A stretch of DNA of 64,000 nt, from positions 1,364,001 through 1,428,000 of the forward strand of contig NZ_WMEU01000001.1 of NCBI RefSeq assembly GCF_009856295.1. The letters are read 5' to 3'. This stretch comes from Pontibacillus yanchengensis (GTDB lineage: Bacteria; Bacillota; Bacilli; Bacillales; BH030062). Below the pieces are notes generated by a model. It did not search any database and was not told the DNA's origin. It saw nothing but the letters and a program-made list of their open reading frames with translations. Every line of letters starts with the position of its first letter. Positions within the stretch are counted from its first letter, which is position 1. The translations under genes and the position numbers were made by a program. This document shows positions 26,411 through 34,304 of this stretch, in pieces.

Positions 26411-26512
26411 ATCACGACAGCATCATTATGAAAAGGATTAGACAAATCCAGTACTCATAAGTATGTCTATCGTTTCACCTTCTTGATCCCCGAAGAATGT
26501 TGAAACTACGTA

Positions 26513-26681
26513 CGAGCGAAGGCAGGTCTCCTGACTTGTGTTTACACCTACTTTGAGCCCTTCCCATATCTTCATGCCGATACAGTGGAATATCTCATTT
26601 CGTCACACTTACAGTTGCGGGGACAGTTCTGGCTTTTCACCAGATTCCCTATTATGCTCTGATTGAGCACCTTCAACTCGC
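26513..26681 (-). promoter_or_regulatory. Cobalamin riboswitch upstream of nrdEF
   Basis: Minus-strand reading gives all the hallmark segments of the cobalamin aptamer in order: AATAGGGAATCTGGTG (26638-26653), GCCAGAACTGTCCCCGCAAC with CTGTAA (26609-26637) and the B12 box AAGTCAGGAGACCTGCC (26521-26537). The closing P1 pairs CGAG..GAAGG (about 26670-26681) with CCTTCGCTCG (26513-26523). A further hairpin (26472-26506) and the terminator at 26376-26410 follow. Cobalamin should switch the B12-independent reductase off, presumably because a B12-dependent class II enzyme is encoded elsewhere. Confidence 0.95.
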
Positions 26682-26686
26682 TAGTT

Positions 26687-26733
26687 TTAGCATATATAGT
26701 TTTATTTTTAAACTACTAATCTATATGTTGTAT
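26687..26733 (-). promoter_or_regulatory. Two NrdR-box-like sites
   Basis: AATCTATATGTTGTAT (26718-26733) and TTAGCATATATAGTTT (26687-26702) each match about 11 of 16 positions of the NrdR palindrome (ACACTATATATAGTGT-like). Their starts are 31 bases apart, which is the three-turn spacing typical of paired NrdR boxes. The area is AT-rich, so the spacing is the stronger argument. Confidence 0.5.
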
Positions 26734-26862
26734 TCAACATTACAGAATATGAACACAAAATTCAAGCAAAAAATGTGGTAAAGTCTACTTGAATTTTGTA
26801 AGAGTGTACGTTCTAAAGAGAAAAATTTTTACTGTCTTACAAGAAAATGCTTATTCCCTCGA

Positions 26863-26936
26863 TTATCCGTCACTTTCCCTCCTGTCTCCGCTCCTTTGCT
26901 TCTCTTATCCGTCACTCCGCCTCTTGTATTCGCTGC
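26863..26936. repeat. Two tandem 32-bp direct repeats, 42-bp period
   Basis: Bases 26863-26894 and 26905-26936 are diverged copies beginning TTATCCGTCACT and sharing CCTC-TGT-CGCT. A pyrimidine-rich strand bias is seen. It lies between the riboswitch promoter and the acetyltransferase. Open frames here are not believable genes. Similar ACGGATAA-type repeats occur between genes in Bacillaceae. Confidence 0.6.
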
Positions 26937-27031
26937 TTCCCACCCTGAAGCCTCGCCATTTTTATGATTTTTGATTTAACTTTTATCAAACTATTCGTAT
27001 AATGAAGAGTAAATGTGAGAGGGTGGTGCTT

Positions 27032-27115
27032 ATGATGACAATACTATTCGAAACAGTTCAACCTACTAACCAACACACTTCAACGAGAAAGAAAGGTAGG
27101 AACTTCTTATGCTAA
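27032..27115 (+). CDS. Possible 27-residue upstream ORF overlapping the acetyltransferase start
   Basis: ATG at 27032 is preceded by GAGGGTGGTG at 5 bases, and a TATAAT box lies at 26998-27003. The frame ends at 27115, 7 bases past the start of the acetyltransferase, and the acetyltransferase ribosome-binding site lies within it. It would translate to a basic peptide with KKGR near the end. It could be a leader peptide for translational coupling, or chance. Confidence 0.35.
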   Translation: MMTILFETVQPTNQHTSTRKKGRNFLC

Positions 27116-27669
27116 TCGGAAAAAATGTCGAACTACGTCCAGTCACAAAGCCGGATCTTCAAAATGTGTATCGTTGGAATAACGATGAAGAGATCACAAG
27201 GTTAGGTTCTGGATCTGAATTTGCATATCAAATTAACAATCCACTAGAAGCAATCGAAGCACACTATGAACAAAATCTCACACAACTTAATCTTTTATCT
27301 CATGGTTATGTATTTTCGGTATATGAGAAAGAATCCTCTCAGCATATCGGCAAGTGCGACTTCCGAGATATTAACTTCATCACACGTTCTGCCACCATCG
27401 GCCTAGTTATTGGGGAAAAGGATTACTGGGGGAAAGGCTATGGTATGGATATCATTATGACACTCGCCAAGCACCTTTTCTACGATTTGAACATGGAACG
27501 AATTCAGCTTGACACTTGGAGCGGCAACCACCAAGCTCTCCGAGTCTATGAAAAATGTGGTTTTAAATTAGAAGGCAGACTGAGAAGTAATGAATTCATA
27601 AATGGAGAATACTACGATACAATTATGATGGGCCTTTTAAGAAGTGAATTCCAGCCGGATTTATACTAA
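27109..27669 (+). CDS. GNAT-family N-acetyltransferase
   Basis: A 186-residue acetyltransferase of the RimJ/SpeG branch. It opens with VELRPVTKPDLQNVYRWNND, and the acetyl-CoA loop is LVIGEKDYWGKGYGMDIIM followed by NMERIQLDTWSGNHQALRVY, the usual V/A-binding and N-x-x-A segments. Ribosome-binding signal AGGTAGGA. It ends at a strong terminator. The acceptor could be a protein N terminus, polyamine or antibiotic; not resolved. Confidence 0.88.
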   Translation: MLIGKNVELRPVTKPDLQNVYRWNNDEEITRLGSGSEFAYQINNPLEAIEAHYEQNLTQLNLLSHGYVFSVYEKESSQHIGKCDFRDINFITRSATIGLVIGEKDYWGKGYGMDIIMTLAKHLFYDLNMERIQLDTWSGNHQALRVYEKCGFKLEGRLRSNEFINGEYYDTIMMGLLRSEFQPDLY

Positions 27670-27673
27670 TAGA

Positions 27674-27706
27674 TGGGATATCCTACTGAGGGGTATCCCT
27701 TTTTTA
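27674..27706 (+). terminator. Terminator of the GNAT gene
   Basis: Stem GGGATA.CC / GG.TATCCC (27675-27700) followed by six Us. Confidence 0.85.
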
Positions 27707-27829
27707 GATACTAGAGGAATGTGAATCACTAGTGAGACTATATCACAACTTCATGGATGTTAACTGGATATTTATGCTGAATTTAATAAAAAATATATTT
27801 AACTATAAAATAATACCTTAGCATGATAA

Positions 27830-28132
27830 TTGGGCGATTTTTCTTGCATAAAATGTAAGAATTGTAATGCGCAATTTAGCTGGGGTGGTATATATCTATC
27901 ATTATTGTTTGCCTACAGTCCTATTGAGTGTAAAGAATGCAGTACGACACATAAGATAACATTTACTAGTAGGTTTATTACTGTCTTTTTTACCGCTCTT
28001 CCTATATTTATCTTCATTGAATTCCTTTCCCCTTTTAATAACACTGCAGTAACACTTTTCACAGGTTTCATCATATGTATAATTGGTTTTTTAGTTCTCC
28101 CTTCACTTGTTACTTATAGAGAGTCTGCTTAA
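27830..28132 (+). CDS. Putative zinc-ribbon membrane protein, TIGR04104-like
   Basis: About 100 residues: an N-terminal CIKCKNCNAQFSW, a second pair CKEC some 20 residues on, and two membrane helices at the C terminus. This layout fits the short TIGR04104 putative zinc-finger family of Bacilli. The only upstream in-frame start is a TTG at 27830, directly after a stop and with no ribosome-binding site, so the 5' end may be damaged. Confidence is limited by that start. Confidence 0.5.
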   Translation: MGDFSCIKCKNCNAQFSWGGIYLSLLFAYSPIECKECSTTHKITFTSRFITVFFTALPIFIFIEFLSPFNNTAVTLFTGFIICIIGFLVLPSLVTYRESA

Positions 28133-28145
28133 GTGTGATAAGATA

Positions 28146-28182
28146 TTAAAAAAACGCTTGGACAACCTAATCTCCAAACGTT
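28146..28182 (-). terminator. Terminator of the 482-residue secreted protein gene
   Basis: Stem AACG.TTGGA / TCCAA.CGTT (28153-28162 with 28172-28181) with seven Us on the minus strand. Confidence 0.75.
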
Positions 28183-28273
28183 CTTCTAAACCAAATGTTA
28201 TGTAGTTTGTTCATCAGCTCGCTATTACGAGTTCCAAAATACGAACAAACTACCTATAATGAGAGCTACCTTT

Positions 28274-29722
28274 CTATTCCTCTTCTTTCTTCTTCCATGC
28301 ACTATAACTTTGCATGGTAATGCCTTTAAATCCTTCTGCTTGGTCTTCCATAAAGTAACGGCGAACAAGGGACACTTGTTTTTGAATCTCTGCATTGGAA
28401 TGATTCGCAAACGATACATAGTCAATTTCATACGGGTTTAGCTCCACCCCTACTTCAACTTTTGGCGAATTAGCATAAAGTACTTCACTGTTCGCAAGTG
28501 AGGTAATGCTATTCGATCCTAAAGCTGTATCTCGATACGCCATGATGGATACATAGTCTTGAATATCTACCATATCCTTAAAGAAGTTCTCTTTCACGTC
28601 CGTTACTTTTTTGTTATCTGTCCAAAATGGCAAAGCACTACCTACGATAAACCCAGCATCTTTTGCATGAGTAATGTATCTCTCAGCAGATGACCACCAT
28701 TGGGTTAAAACATTGGCTCGATCCTTATCCCATTGATCAAGCGTGTATGGTTCGACGTCGAAATGAATACCAACAAACTGCTCATCCTTTTCCACATTAG
28801 CGTTATACCCTTTAACCATATCCACCCGTTTCACAGCATGTTTTGTATAGGCTTCTAATCCCCACTTAGGACTTCCCATTAAGGCATGGACCTTCATATT
28901 ATTGGCCGTGGCTTGCTTAATGAAATAAGCATAAACGGATTCTTCAAGTGCTGGCTTATAGTGTAGGTAAATGTGATCAACTTGATGATCAAATAGGAAC
29001 TCGATGGTTTCATCCGGATTTTCCGTTATCGGAGAACGTTCCCAAAGCCAAACATTCTTTTGTGTGTGGTACTCATTCAAAGCATCTTGTAAGGCTTGAA
29101 CATAGGTATAGTATGTTTCTGTTTCAAAGGAATAGCCATCCTTTATAGATTCCATGCTCCCGCCCTGAACGAAGGCTTCACTTTGTGATTTCGTCATACG
29201 TAATTCTACATTTGAATCCGTAGAAGTTTCTGTTACAGAATCAGCATTTTGTTTTACAGTAAACCCGTGTAACTGTAGATTTTTTTCGATAAGTGCTTTT
29301 AACTTAGTATTTGCACCACTGATTATCGTTTCGGCTTCATTCCCAGAATCAATTTGTAACGAGAGATTCGTTTTTGTATTCTCCTTGCTTGAAGGTTGTG
29401 ATAGTTCTGTAACTAATGTAGGTGTTTCGTAGTACACATAGGGGGTTGGGTCTTGTTGCACAGTATAATAGTTGTATAGACCCCCTGAGATATCCTTAGA
29501 CATCATGGATGTAAAGGACAGAAACGCTTCTTCTTTTGTCCCATCTACGGTTGTTGATGATTGATTATTTACAAGGGAAAATTCATGGCATTCCACCATG
29601 CACGATGCAAATGTCTCAGGTTGTGCTTGTGATACTGTTGGACTAAATATAGTAAATTGAATGCAAAAGCTTACTATGATAATTAATAGAAATAATACTT
29701 TGTTCTTATCTTGACCCCTCAT
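28274..29722 (-). CDS. Secreted glycoside-hydrolase-like protein (barrel paralogue 1)
   Basis: A 482-residue exported protein. A signal peptide (to about SPTVSQAQP, residue 34) is followed by an N-terminal alpha/beta region of about 170 residues and then a barrel-like domain: VDHIYLHYKPAL, FVGIHFDVEPYTLDQWDKD, FIVGSALPFWTDNKK, DYVSIMAYRDTALGSNS and VEVGVELNPYEIDYVSF. The acidic DVEPY and AYRD segments look like the active site of a GH18/GH114-type TIM barrel. The gene at 44043-45008 shares all five motifs in the same order. Substrate unknown. GGGAGAGGAAAAG precedes the ATG. Confidence 0.75.
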   Translation of the reverse strand: MRGQDKNKVLFLLIIIVSFCIQFTIFSPTVSQAQPETFASCMVECHEFSLVNNQSSTTVDGTKEEAFLSFTSMMSKDISGGLYNYYTVQQDPTPYVYYETPTLVTELSQPSSKENTKTNLSLQIDSGNEAETIISGANTKLKALIEKNLQLHGFTVKQNADSVTETSTDSNVELRMTKSQSEAFVQGGSMESIKDGYSFETETYYTYVQALQDALNEYHTQKNVWLWERSPITENPDETIEFLFDHQVDHIYLHYKPALEESVYAYFIKQATANNMKVHALMGSPKWGLEAYTKHAVKRVDMVKGYNANVEKDEQFVGIHFDVEPYTLDQWDKDRANVLTQWWSSAERYITHAKDAGFIVGSALPFWTDNKKVTDVKENFFKDMVDIQDYVSIMAYRDTALGSNSITSLANSEVLYANSPKVEVGVELNPYEIDYVSFANHSNAEIQKQVSLVRRYFMEDQAEGFKGITMQSYSAWKKKEEE

Positions 29723-29990
29723 CTTTTCCTCTCCCTTATTTTCGAACTATTCTTTTCGACTCACACCTATGATTATCGAACCATACCTATAAATTGTTAA
29801 GTATTTTTTTACATTTTTATTATATTTTTTTAATCTATTTTACCCATACCTTGGTACCAAACGTCATAACAGACTATATAACTAGGTTAAAGTACCTCCT
29901 ATAAAATCTCATAAACAAAAGGTCTTCCCCCGTCTAGAGTCGAATAATTATAGTCGGGAGTACAACTGAATCAAATAAAGGAGAGATAAG

Positions 29991-30461
29991 ATGAACATCA
30001 CCTTACAACGAATGTCACAAGAAATTTTTGAAGACTATTATGAACAATCAATAGAAGAATATGCTGATGAGCATGTCCAGGCCGGGAATTGGACAGAGGA
30101 AGAGGCACTTCCAAATGCCAAGGAACAATTTAAACAATTACTACCAGATGGACTAAGTACACTCCAACATGTATTCTTTTCCATTCAAAATGAAAAGCAG
30201 GAATCCATAGGAGTACTTTGGATCAAAATAGAAGATAAGAAGGATGAGAGACGTGCCTTCATTTACGATATAAAACTTCATGAAGATCAACGGGACAAGG
30301 GATATGGAAGAGCAACCATGAATGCACTTGAGGAATATGCAGGACAAACAGGGATTAAGCAAATTGGACTACATGTGTTTGCTCACAATAAAAGGGCTTT
30401 AGCACTCTATGAAAAAATCGGCTATGAAGTGACGGATCTTGTTATGAAAAAACGTTTATAA
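29991..30461 (+). CDS. GNAT-family N-acetyltransferase
   Basis: A 156-residue acetyltransferase. The acetyl-CoA pyrophosphate loop reads HEDQRDKGYGRATMNALEEYA, with FIYDIKLHE before it and GLHVFAHNKRALALYEKIGY after it. Ribosome-binding site GGAGAG 7 bases before the ATG. It is not close in sequence to the GNAT gene at 27109. The acceptor is unknown. Confidence 0.88.
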   Translation: MNITLQRMSQEIFEDYYEQSIEEYADEHVQAGNWTEEEALPNAKEQFKQLLPDGLSTLQHVFFSIQNEKQESIGVLWIKIEDKKDERRAFIYDIKLHEDQRDKGYGRATMNALEEYAGQTGIKQIGLHVFAHNKRALALYEKIGYEVTDLVMKKRL

Positions 30462-30471
30462 TAATTTATCT

Positions 30472-30612
30472 GAAGAAAAGCGTAAGCGCCCGTTTAGTAA
30501 CGTATGGGCTAGACTGAGCCGTAGGGGATAAAGGAAACACGAAAACATGCGTGATTCGATGTTGACTTATCATACAGAGGTGAGGGAAGCACACTAGGCG
30601 CTGGAGCTAGAC
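30472..30612 (+). repeat. Dispersed repeat R1, copy 1
   Basis: Begins GAAAAGCGTAAGCGCCCGTT and ends near AGGCGCTGGAGCTAGAC; the middle holds GGATAAAGGAAACACG and GATGTTGACTTATC. Six further copies, all on this strand, lie at 35911, 38019, 39752, 46901, 49541 and 53358. It starts 10 bases after the GNAT stop codon. No open frame is conserved among copies, so it is not protein-coding. Confidence 0.85.
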
Positions 30613-30650
30613 ATCTGCGGGCCAAAATTTTATACTTTCTTTCCTATTAA

Positions 30651-30790
30651 AAAAGGCGAGAAAACTCCCTCTTCAAGCGTGTGAAGGACATAGCCCAACA
30701 TTAAGGGGGGGGAGATGAATCGCCTTCGTTCTTAGGAATCCCCCACTTCAACGAAAACGGTTTTCTTTCGTAAGTGGTGGGAGTGTTCAT
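30651..30790 (+). mobile_element. Orphan IS200/IS605-type right end, omega-RNA-like structured element
   Basis: A compact multi-stem element with no transposase. Outer stem AAGGCGA / TCGCCTT (30653-30659 with 30720-30726), inner CTCCC / GGGAG (30665-30669 with 30710-30714), hairpin CTTCA / TGAAG (30671-30686), then a long terminal hairpin CCCCCACTT...ACGAAA / TTTCGT...AGTGG (30740-30780). This order, including GAAGGACATAGCCC, GGGGGAGATGAATCGCC and the CCCCCACTT end hairpin, resembles the region after tnpB in IS605-group elements, where the guide RNA is encoded. tnpA and tnpB are absent. Family assignment is by recall of the pattern, not a search. Confidence 0.6.
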
Positions 30791-30793
30791 ATT

Positions 30794-30828
30794 AAAAAGC
30801 TTGAAGTCGTTTACAACCCAAGCTTTTT
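30794..30828 (-). terminator. Bidirectional-looking terminator after the 4-helix membrane gene
   Basis: Perfect 10-bp stem AAAAAGCTTG / CAAGCTTTTT (30794-30803 with 30819-30828); Us follow on either strand. Confidence 0.85.
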
Positions 30829-30846
30829 ATGTTCCCTGTTATTTTA

Positions 30847-31263
30847 CTAGATTTCAAATTTAGTTAGATTTTTTGTCACTAAACCAACGAAACCAAATAC
30901 GATTTGGATTGAACTAAAGAACATAAATTGCACTGTCGCTAGGTACAACTCTTTCACCAAAATAATCTGTGTCACCGTACTTAAAAGGAATATCATTCCC
31001 ATAGTCAGGGTTAAAATGAATAATTTCTTCTCTTTTTTAATAAACCCATAAATGGAAACTCTGGCATTTCCAATTCCAAAAATTATGATTGCAAATAAAG
31101 CTAAACTCGCCCAATTATTAAACAGCATAATACCGTTCCATCCAGGCGGAAACGTAGCAAAAATTCCATTCCCTAAAAGCATCGATATTCCTATATAAAA
31201 CGCGCCTAACGTCAGCAACAAATCATACATACTCGAACTAATTCGTAGTGATTTATTTAACAA
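30847..31263 (-). CDS. Four-helix membrane protein of unknown function
   Basis: A 138-residue hydrophobic protein with four predicted membrane helices (about 12-32, 45-63, 78-97 and 106-128) and few charged residues outside KKEKK in the middle loop. The start is a TTG preceded by GGGAGGGG at 6 bases. No family recognised. It has its own terminator and lies next to an IS605-type remnant and an NhaC antiporter gene transcribed separately. Confidence 0.65.
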   Translation of the reverse strand: MLNKSLRISSSMYDLLLTLGAFYIGISMLLGNGIFATFPPGWNGIMLFNNWASLALFAIIIFGIGNARVSIYGFIKKEKKLFILTLTMGMIFLLSTVTQIILVKELYLATVQFMFFSSIQIVFGFVGLVTKNLTKFEI

Positions 31264-31361
31264 ACTAGCCCCTCCCTCTATTGCTTTTATTAATAAACTA
31301 AAAAAATTGACCGCTTCACAAGCCTTAATGTTTTAACATAAATTTACAATAAAGTGTCTTG

Positions 31362-31398
31362 AAAAAAGCATACCAATTAGACATGAAAATTAGTATGC
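31362..31398 (-). terminator. Terminator of the NhaC gene
   Basis: Stem GCATAC.AATT / AATT.GTATGC (31368-31378 with 31388-31398) with six Us on the minus strand. Confidence 0.8.
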
Positions 31399-31430
31399 TA
31401 GTTCCAATGCGACTATTTTTATGCAAAAAA

Positions 31431-32768
31431 CTATTCTTGCAAAGCATGCTTTAAATCAGAAATATTCTTTTTACTAACAATACCTGAATAGATAAACGTA
31501 ATGACTGGCATAAGAAGTAGGAATACTGCAAAAGGAGCGTAGGTAAGCACAGGCACTCCGATTATTGTGCTACACAGAATAGCTAATAGGCTCCAAGGGA
31601 CTAAGCCAGCAAACACAACGGTAGAATCAGCTAAAATGCGTGATAAATGGGTTTGGGAGAAGTTCTTTTTCCAATATGGCATAAGGGTTCTACCCGTTAA
31701 TATAATGGGAAACGACTGGTTAGGTGAAATCAAGGAAGCACCTGCAGCAACCGCAATTGATTGAGCTGTATTTTTTTGCAGCGAACGGTTATCTGTAAAT
31801 ATCCTTTCGATATAAGGTTGGATAATCTCCGTATCCTCCATGATTTGGCAATAGGCTCCTACAACAAGAATGAACAGGACAAACGGGAGCATATCCCTCA
31901 CCCCACTCAGAGCATTTACTCCAAAATAAAGACCTTCTAACCATTCCATAGGCCCGACACCTCTTGCTAGGAGAATTACGATAGCAATCCCTATTCCTAA
32001 CGAAAAGGAAAGCTTCATCTCCTGACCTAAGAGAATCATTATTAACAGAATAAATGGCGGAAGTAACGAAACACCTATGCTCCCATAATCTAACTGTGAA
32101 AATGGTGTAACTTCATTCAATGTGAGTTGCTCTTTCGATATGACTAAATCCATCGTTAGAAAGATAATAATGGATAAAATGACACCCCAGCCTAATGTTG
32201 GTGCTATTGATCTAAAGTGTGACTTTGTGTCTATCTCCACAGACATCCGCAGAAGCTGGAATGAGCTTGATATAGGGGAGGAGCGATCTCCAACAAAGCC
32301 ACCTGACACTAACGCACCAGCTACGACTGGAACAGGCAAACCAATTTGATTTGCTGCAGCCATCAGTGGTACACCGACAATACTCAAACTAGCAATCGAT
32401 GATCCTACTACCATCGACATCATCGCAACAATAAGAAATGCAAACGTAAAAAAGTAAGAAGGTGATATAAAAGATAGGAATAGCTCATTAAGGTCATGAA
32501 TGGTGCCAGAATAATACCATGTTGGAAGTATGACGCCAATGAAAAACAATAACCAAGCTACATCCTTGTTCCGCTTCACACCTATCCATGAAGAGTGGAC
32601 AAACTGATTCACAGTATAACCATGCTTCATACCAAGACCACATAATAGAACAATACCAGGGATCATTGCCAAATAAAGAGGTGCATCAAAGGAAATGGCC
32701 ATCATTAAAAACGAAACCGTAACAGTAAAAATAAGAATAACTTCAAGAAGCGAAAATGACTTATTCAC
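31431..32768 (-). CDS. NhaC-family Na+/H+ antiporter
   Basis: A 445-residue inner-membrane antiporter with 10-12 helices. Family segments are SIASLSIVGVPLMAAANQIG, GALVSGGFVGDRSSPISSSF and ASLISPNQSFPIILTGR. It would extrude Na+ in exchange for protons, in keeping with a salt-tolerant host. The start is a GTG with AAGGAGG 7 bases upstream; an in-frame ATG six codons earlier overlaps that site. NhaC relatives also include malate/lactate antiporters (MleN), which cannot be excluded. Confidence 0.85.
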   Translation of the reverse strand: MNKSFSLLEVILIFTVTVSFLMMAISFDAPLYLAMIPGIVLLCGLGMKHGYTVNQFVHSSWIGVKRNKDVAWLLFFIGVILPTWYYSGTIHDLNELFLSFISPSYFFTFAFLIVAMMSMVVGSSIASLSIVGVPLMAAANQIGLPVPVVAGALVSGGFVGDRSSPISSSFQLLRMSVEIDTKSHFRSIAPTLGWGVILSIIIFLTMDLVISKEQLTLNEVTPFSQLDYGSIGVSLLPPFILLIMILLGQEMKLSFSLGIGIAIVILLARGVGPMEWLEGLYFGVNALSGVRDMLPFVLFILVVGAYCQIMEDTEIIQPYIERIFTDNRSLQKNTAQSIAVAAGASLISPNQSFPIILTGRTLMPYWKKNFSQTHLSRILADSTVVFAGLVPWSLLAILCSTIIGVPVLTYAPFAVFLLLMPVITFIYSGIVSKKNISDLKHALQE

Positions 32769-32832
32769 TTTGAAACCTCCTTTCAACTCGTTTTATTATA
32801 ACAGACTGATAATGAAAGACGTCATATATTTA

Positions 32833-32868
32833 AAAAGGAGAATCCCCCATTATTAAAGGATTCTCCTT
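32833..32868 (-). terminator. Terminator of the DUF819 gene
   Basis: Perfect 11-bp stem AAGGAGAATCC / GGATTCTCCTT (32835-32845 with 32858-32868) followed by Us on the minus strand. Confidence 0.9.
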
Positions 32869-32891
32869 CCCATATTAAAACCTCTTACACA

Positions 32892-34088
32892 TTAGCCACC
32901 TGCTATCATCTTCGCAAGCTGACCACATAACAATGCTGCATACGTACCGACAACGTTACCAACAATCCCCATTAATAAGCCTACTGGTGCAAGGGCTGGT
33001 TGGAAAACAGACGCTACGATAGGGGCAGAACTCGTTCCGCCAATATTACCTTGAGATCCTACAGCTACGAAGAATAATGGTGCTTTTAGTAATCTAGCGG
33101 CTGTAAAGATACAAATGATGTGGATGATCAACCATACAACACCCATTAAGATAAATTGTGGAGCTTGGACGATATCCATCAGGTTGGCCTGTGCCCCAAT
33201 AGCTGTAAGGAATAGAAATATACCTAAATAGCCTACTTTGCTCGCTCCGTAATATTCTAAATTACGGACTTTGGTAAAGGATAACGCGATTCCGACTGCG
33301 GTAATGATAATGAATGTCCACGTAGACGTGCTCATAACTTCTGTCTTTGGAATAAACTCTAATTTTGCGAATACTCGAATTAAATAAGATCCTGCAAAGC
33401 CAACGGCAATAATACCGAATAACTGCGGAAGCTGAAGTGGTTTTGCATTCCTTGCTACGTCTGTTGCAATCTCTTCATTCACCTTTTTAATAGTAGAGTT
33501 GTCTGCACCATTCCACTTGTTAAAGCGTTCCTGATAGTTGGCTAGCGAGATCATAATGCCCATCCAACTAATAGCAACGATTGTATCTGTTAAGATAATA
33601 GGACTTAAAATATCCTTTGGTGTTTTAAAGGCGTCAATCATTGCACCCATATTTGCTGTTCCACCTATCCAGCTACCGGCAAGGGCACCTACACCTCTCC
33701 ATGCCTCATCAGGAAGTATTCCTTGAAACAAGGCAAATGCGATTGGACCACCAATCACAACTCCAACTGTACCAGCAAGGAAAACGAGAATGGCTTTTCC
33801 TCCTAGTTTAAACGTAGCAGGTACGTTCGTACTAATCATTAATAGCAATAAACCTGCTGGAAGCATATATGTACTTAAGAAACTATATAAATCAGAACTT
33901 TGTGGGATGATTCCAACAGTAGTGGAGATCATCGGTAAAAAGTACATCCATATCAATGGAGGTAAGTAACGGAAGAATTTCTTAACTCCATTGTTCTCAA
34001 TTGTTGAGATCATAAATACGATACCGACAATGGCAATCAGATAAGCAAAAATCGCCATCGGGTCTTGTATTAAAGCTTGATTGTTCAT
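32892..34088 (-). CDS. DUF819 (YjcL-type) membrane permease
   Basis: A 398-residue membrane protein with about ten helices. It matches the DUF819/YjcL family in GGTANMGAMIDAFKTP, the glycine-rich GSWIGG, and the late GSQGNIGGTSSAPIVASVF. The two GG-T/S repeats suggest an inverted-repeat transporter fold. GAGGGG lies 6 bases before the ATG. The substrate of the family is not established; neighbours (aminotransferase downstream in the opposite unit) do not define it. Confidence 0.85.
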   Translation of the reverse strand: MNNQALIQDPMAIFAYLIAIVGIVFMISTIENNGVKKFFRYLPPLIWMYFLPMISTTVGIIPQSSDLYSFLSTYMLPAGLLLLMISTNVPATFKLGGKAILVFLAGTVGVVIGGPIAFALFQGILPDEAWRGVGALAGSWIGGTANMGAMIDAFKTPKDILSPIILTDTIVAISWMGIMISLANYQERFNKWNGADNSTIKKVNEEIATDVARNAKPLQLPQLFGIIAVGFAGSYLIRVFAKLEFIPKTEVMSTSTWTFIIITAVGIALSFTKVRNLEYYGASKVGYLGIFLFLTAIGAQANLMDIVQAPQFILMGVVWLIIHIICIFTAARLLKAPLFFVAVGSQGNIGGTSSAPIVASVFQPALAPVGLLMGIVGNVVGTYAALLCGQLAKMIAGG

Positions 34089-34242
34089 ACTAAACCCCTC
34101 ACTCTTAATCATTAGAATTATCTAAAATTTAATATTGCATATTTTCTCGCTAGAGGAGTGTAGCACATAAACAAGCCTTACAAAATAAAATTTTAATAAT
34201 TTTTGCTTTTTAAACAAAGTGCCTAGTACCTTCATTAATAAG

Positions 34243-34272
34243 AAAAAGCATTGTTCAAGAACAATGCTTTTT
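34243..34272 (-). terminator. Bidirectional terminator after dat
   Basis: Near-perfect long stem AAAAAGCATTGTTC / GAACAATGCTTTTT (34243-34256 with 34259-34272). Confidence 0.9.
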
Positions 34273-34304
34273 TACAAAATATTAATAATTTTGAACCTTA
34301 CAAA

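Noticed and set aside
26500..26690. Could the leader be a T-box or another riboswitch
   Set aside because: The B12 box and CCCCGCAAC segment are diagnostic of cobalamin aptamers; no T-box motif is seen.
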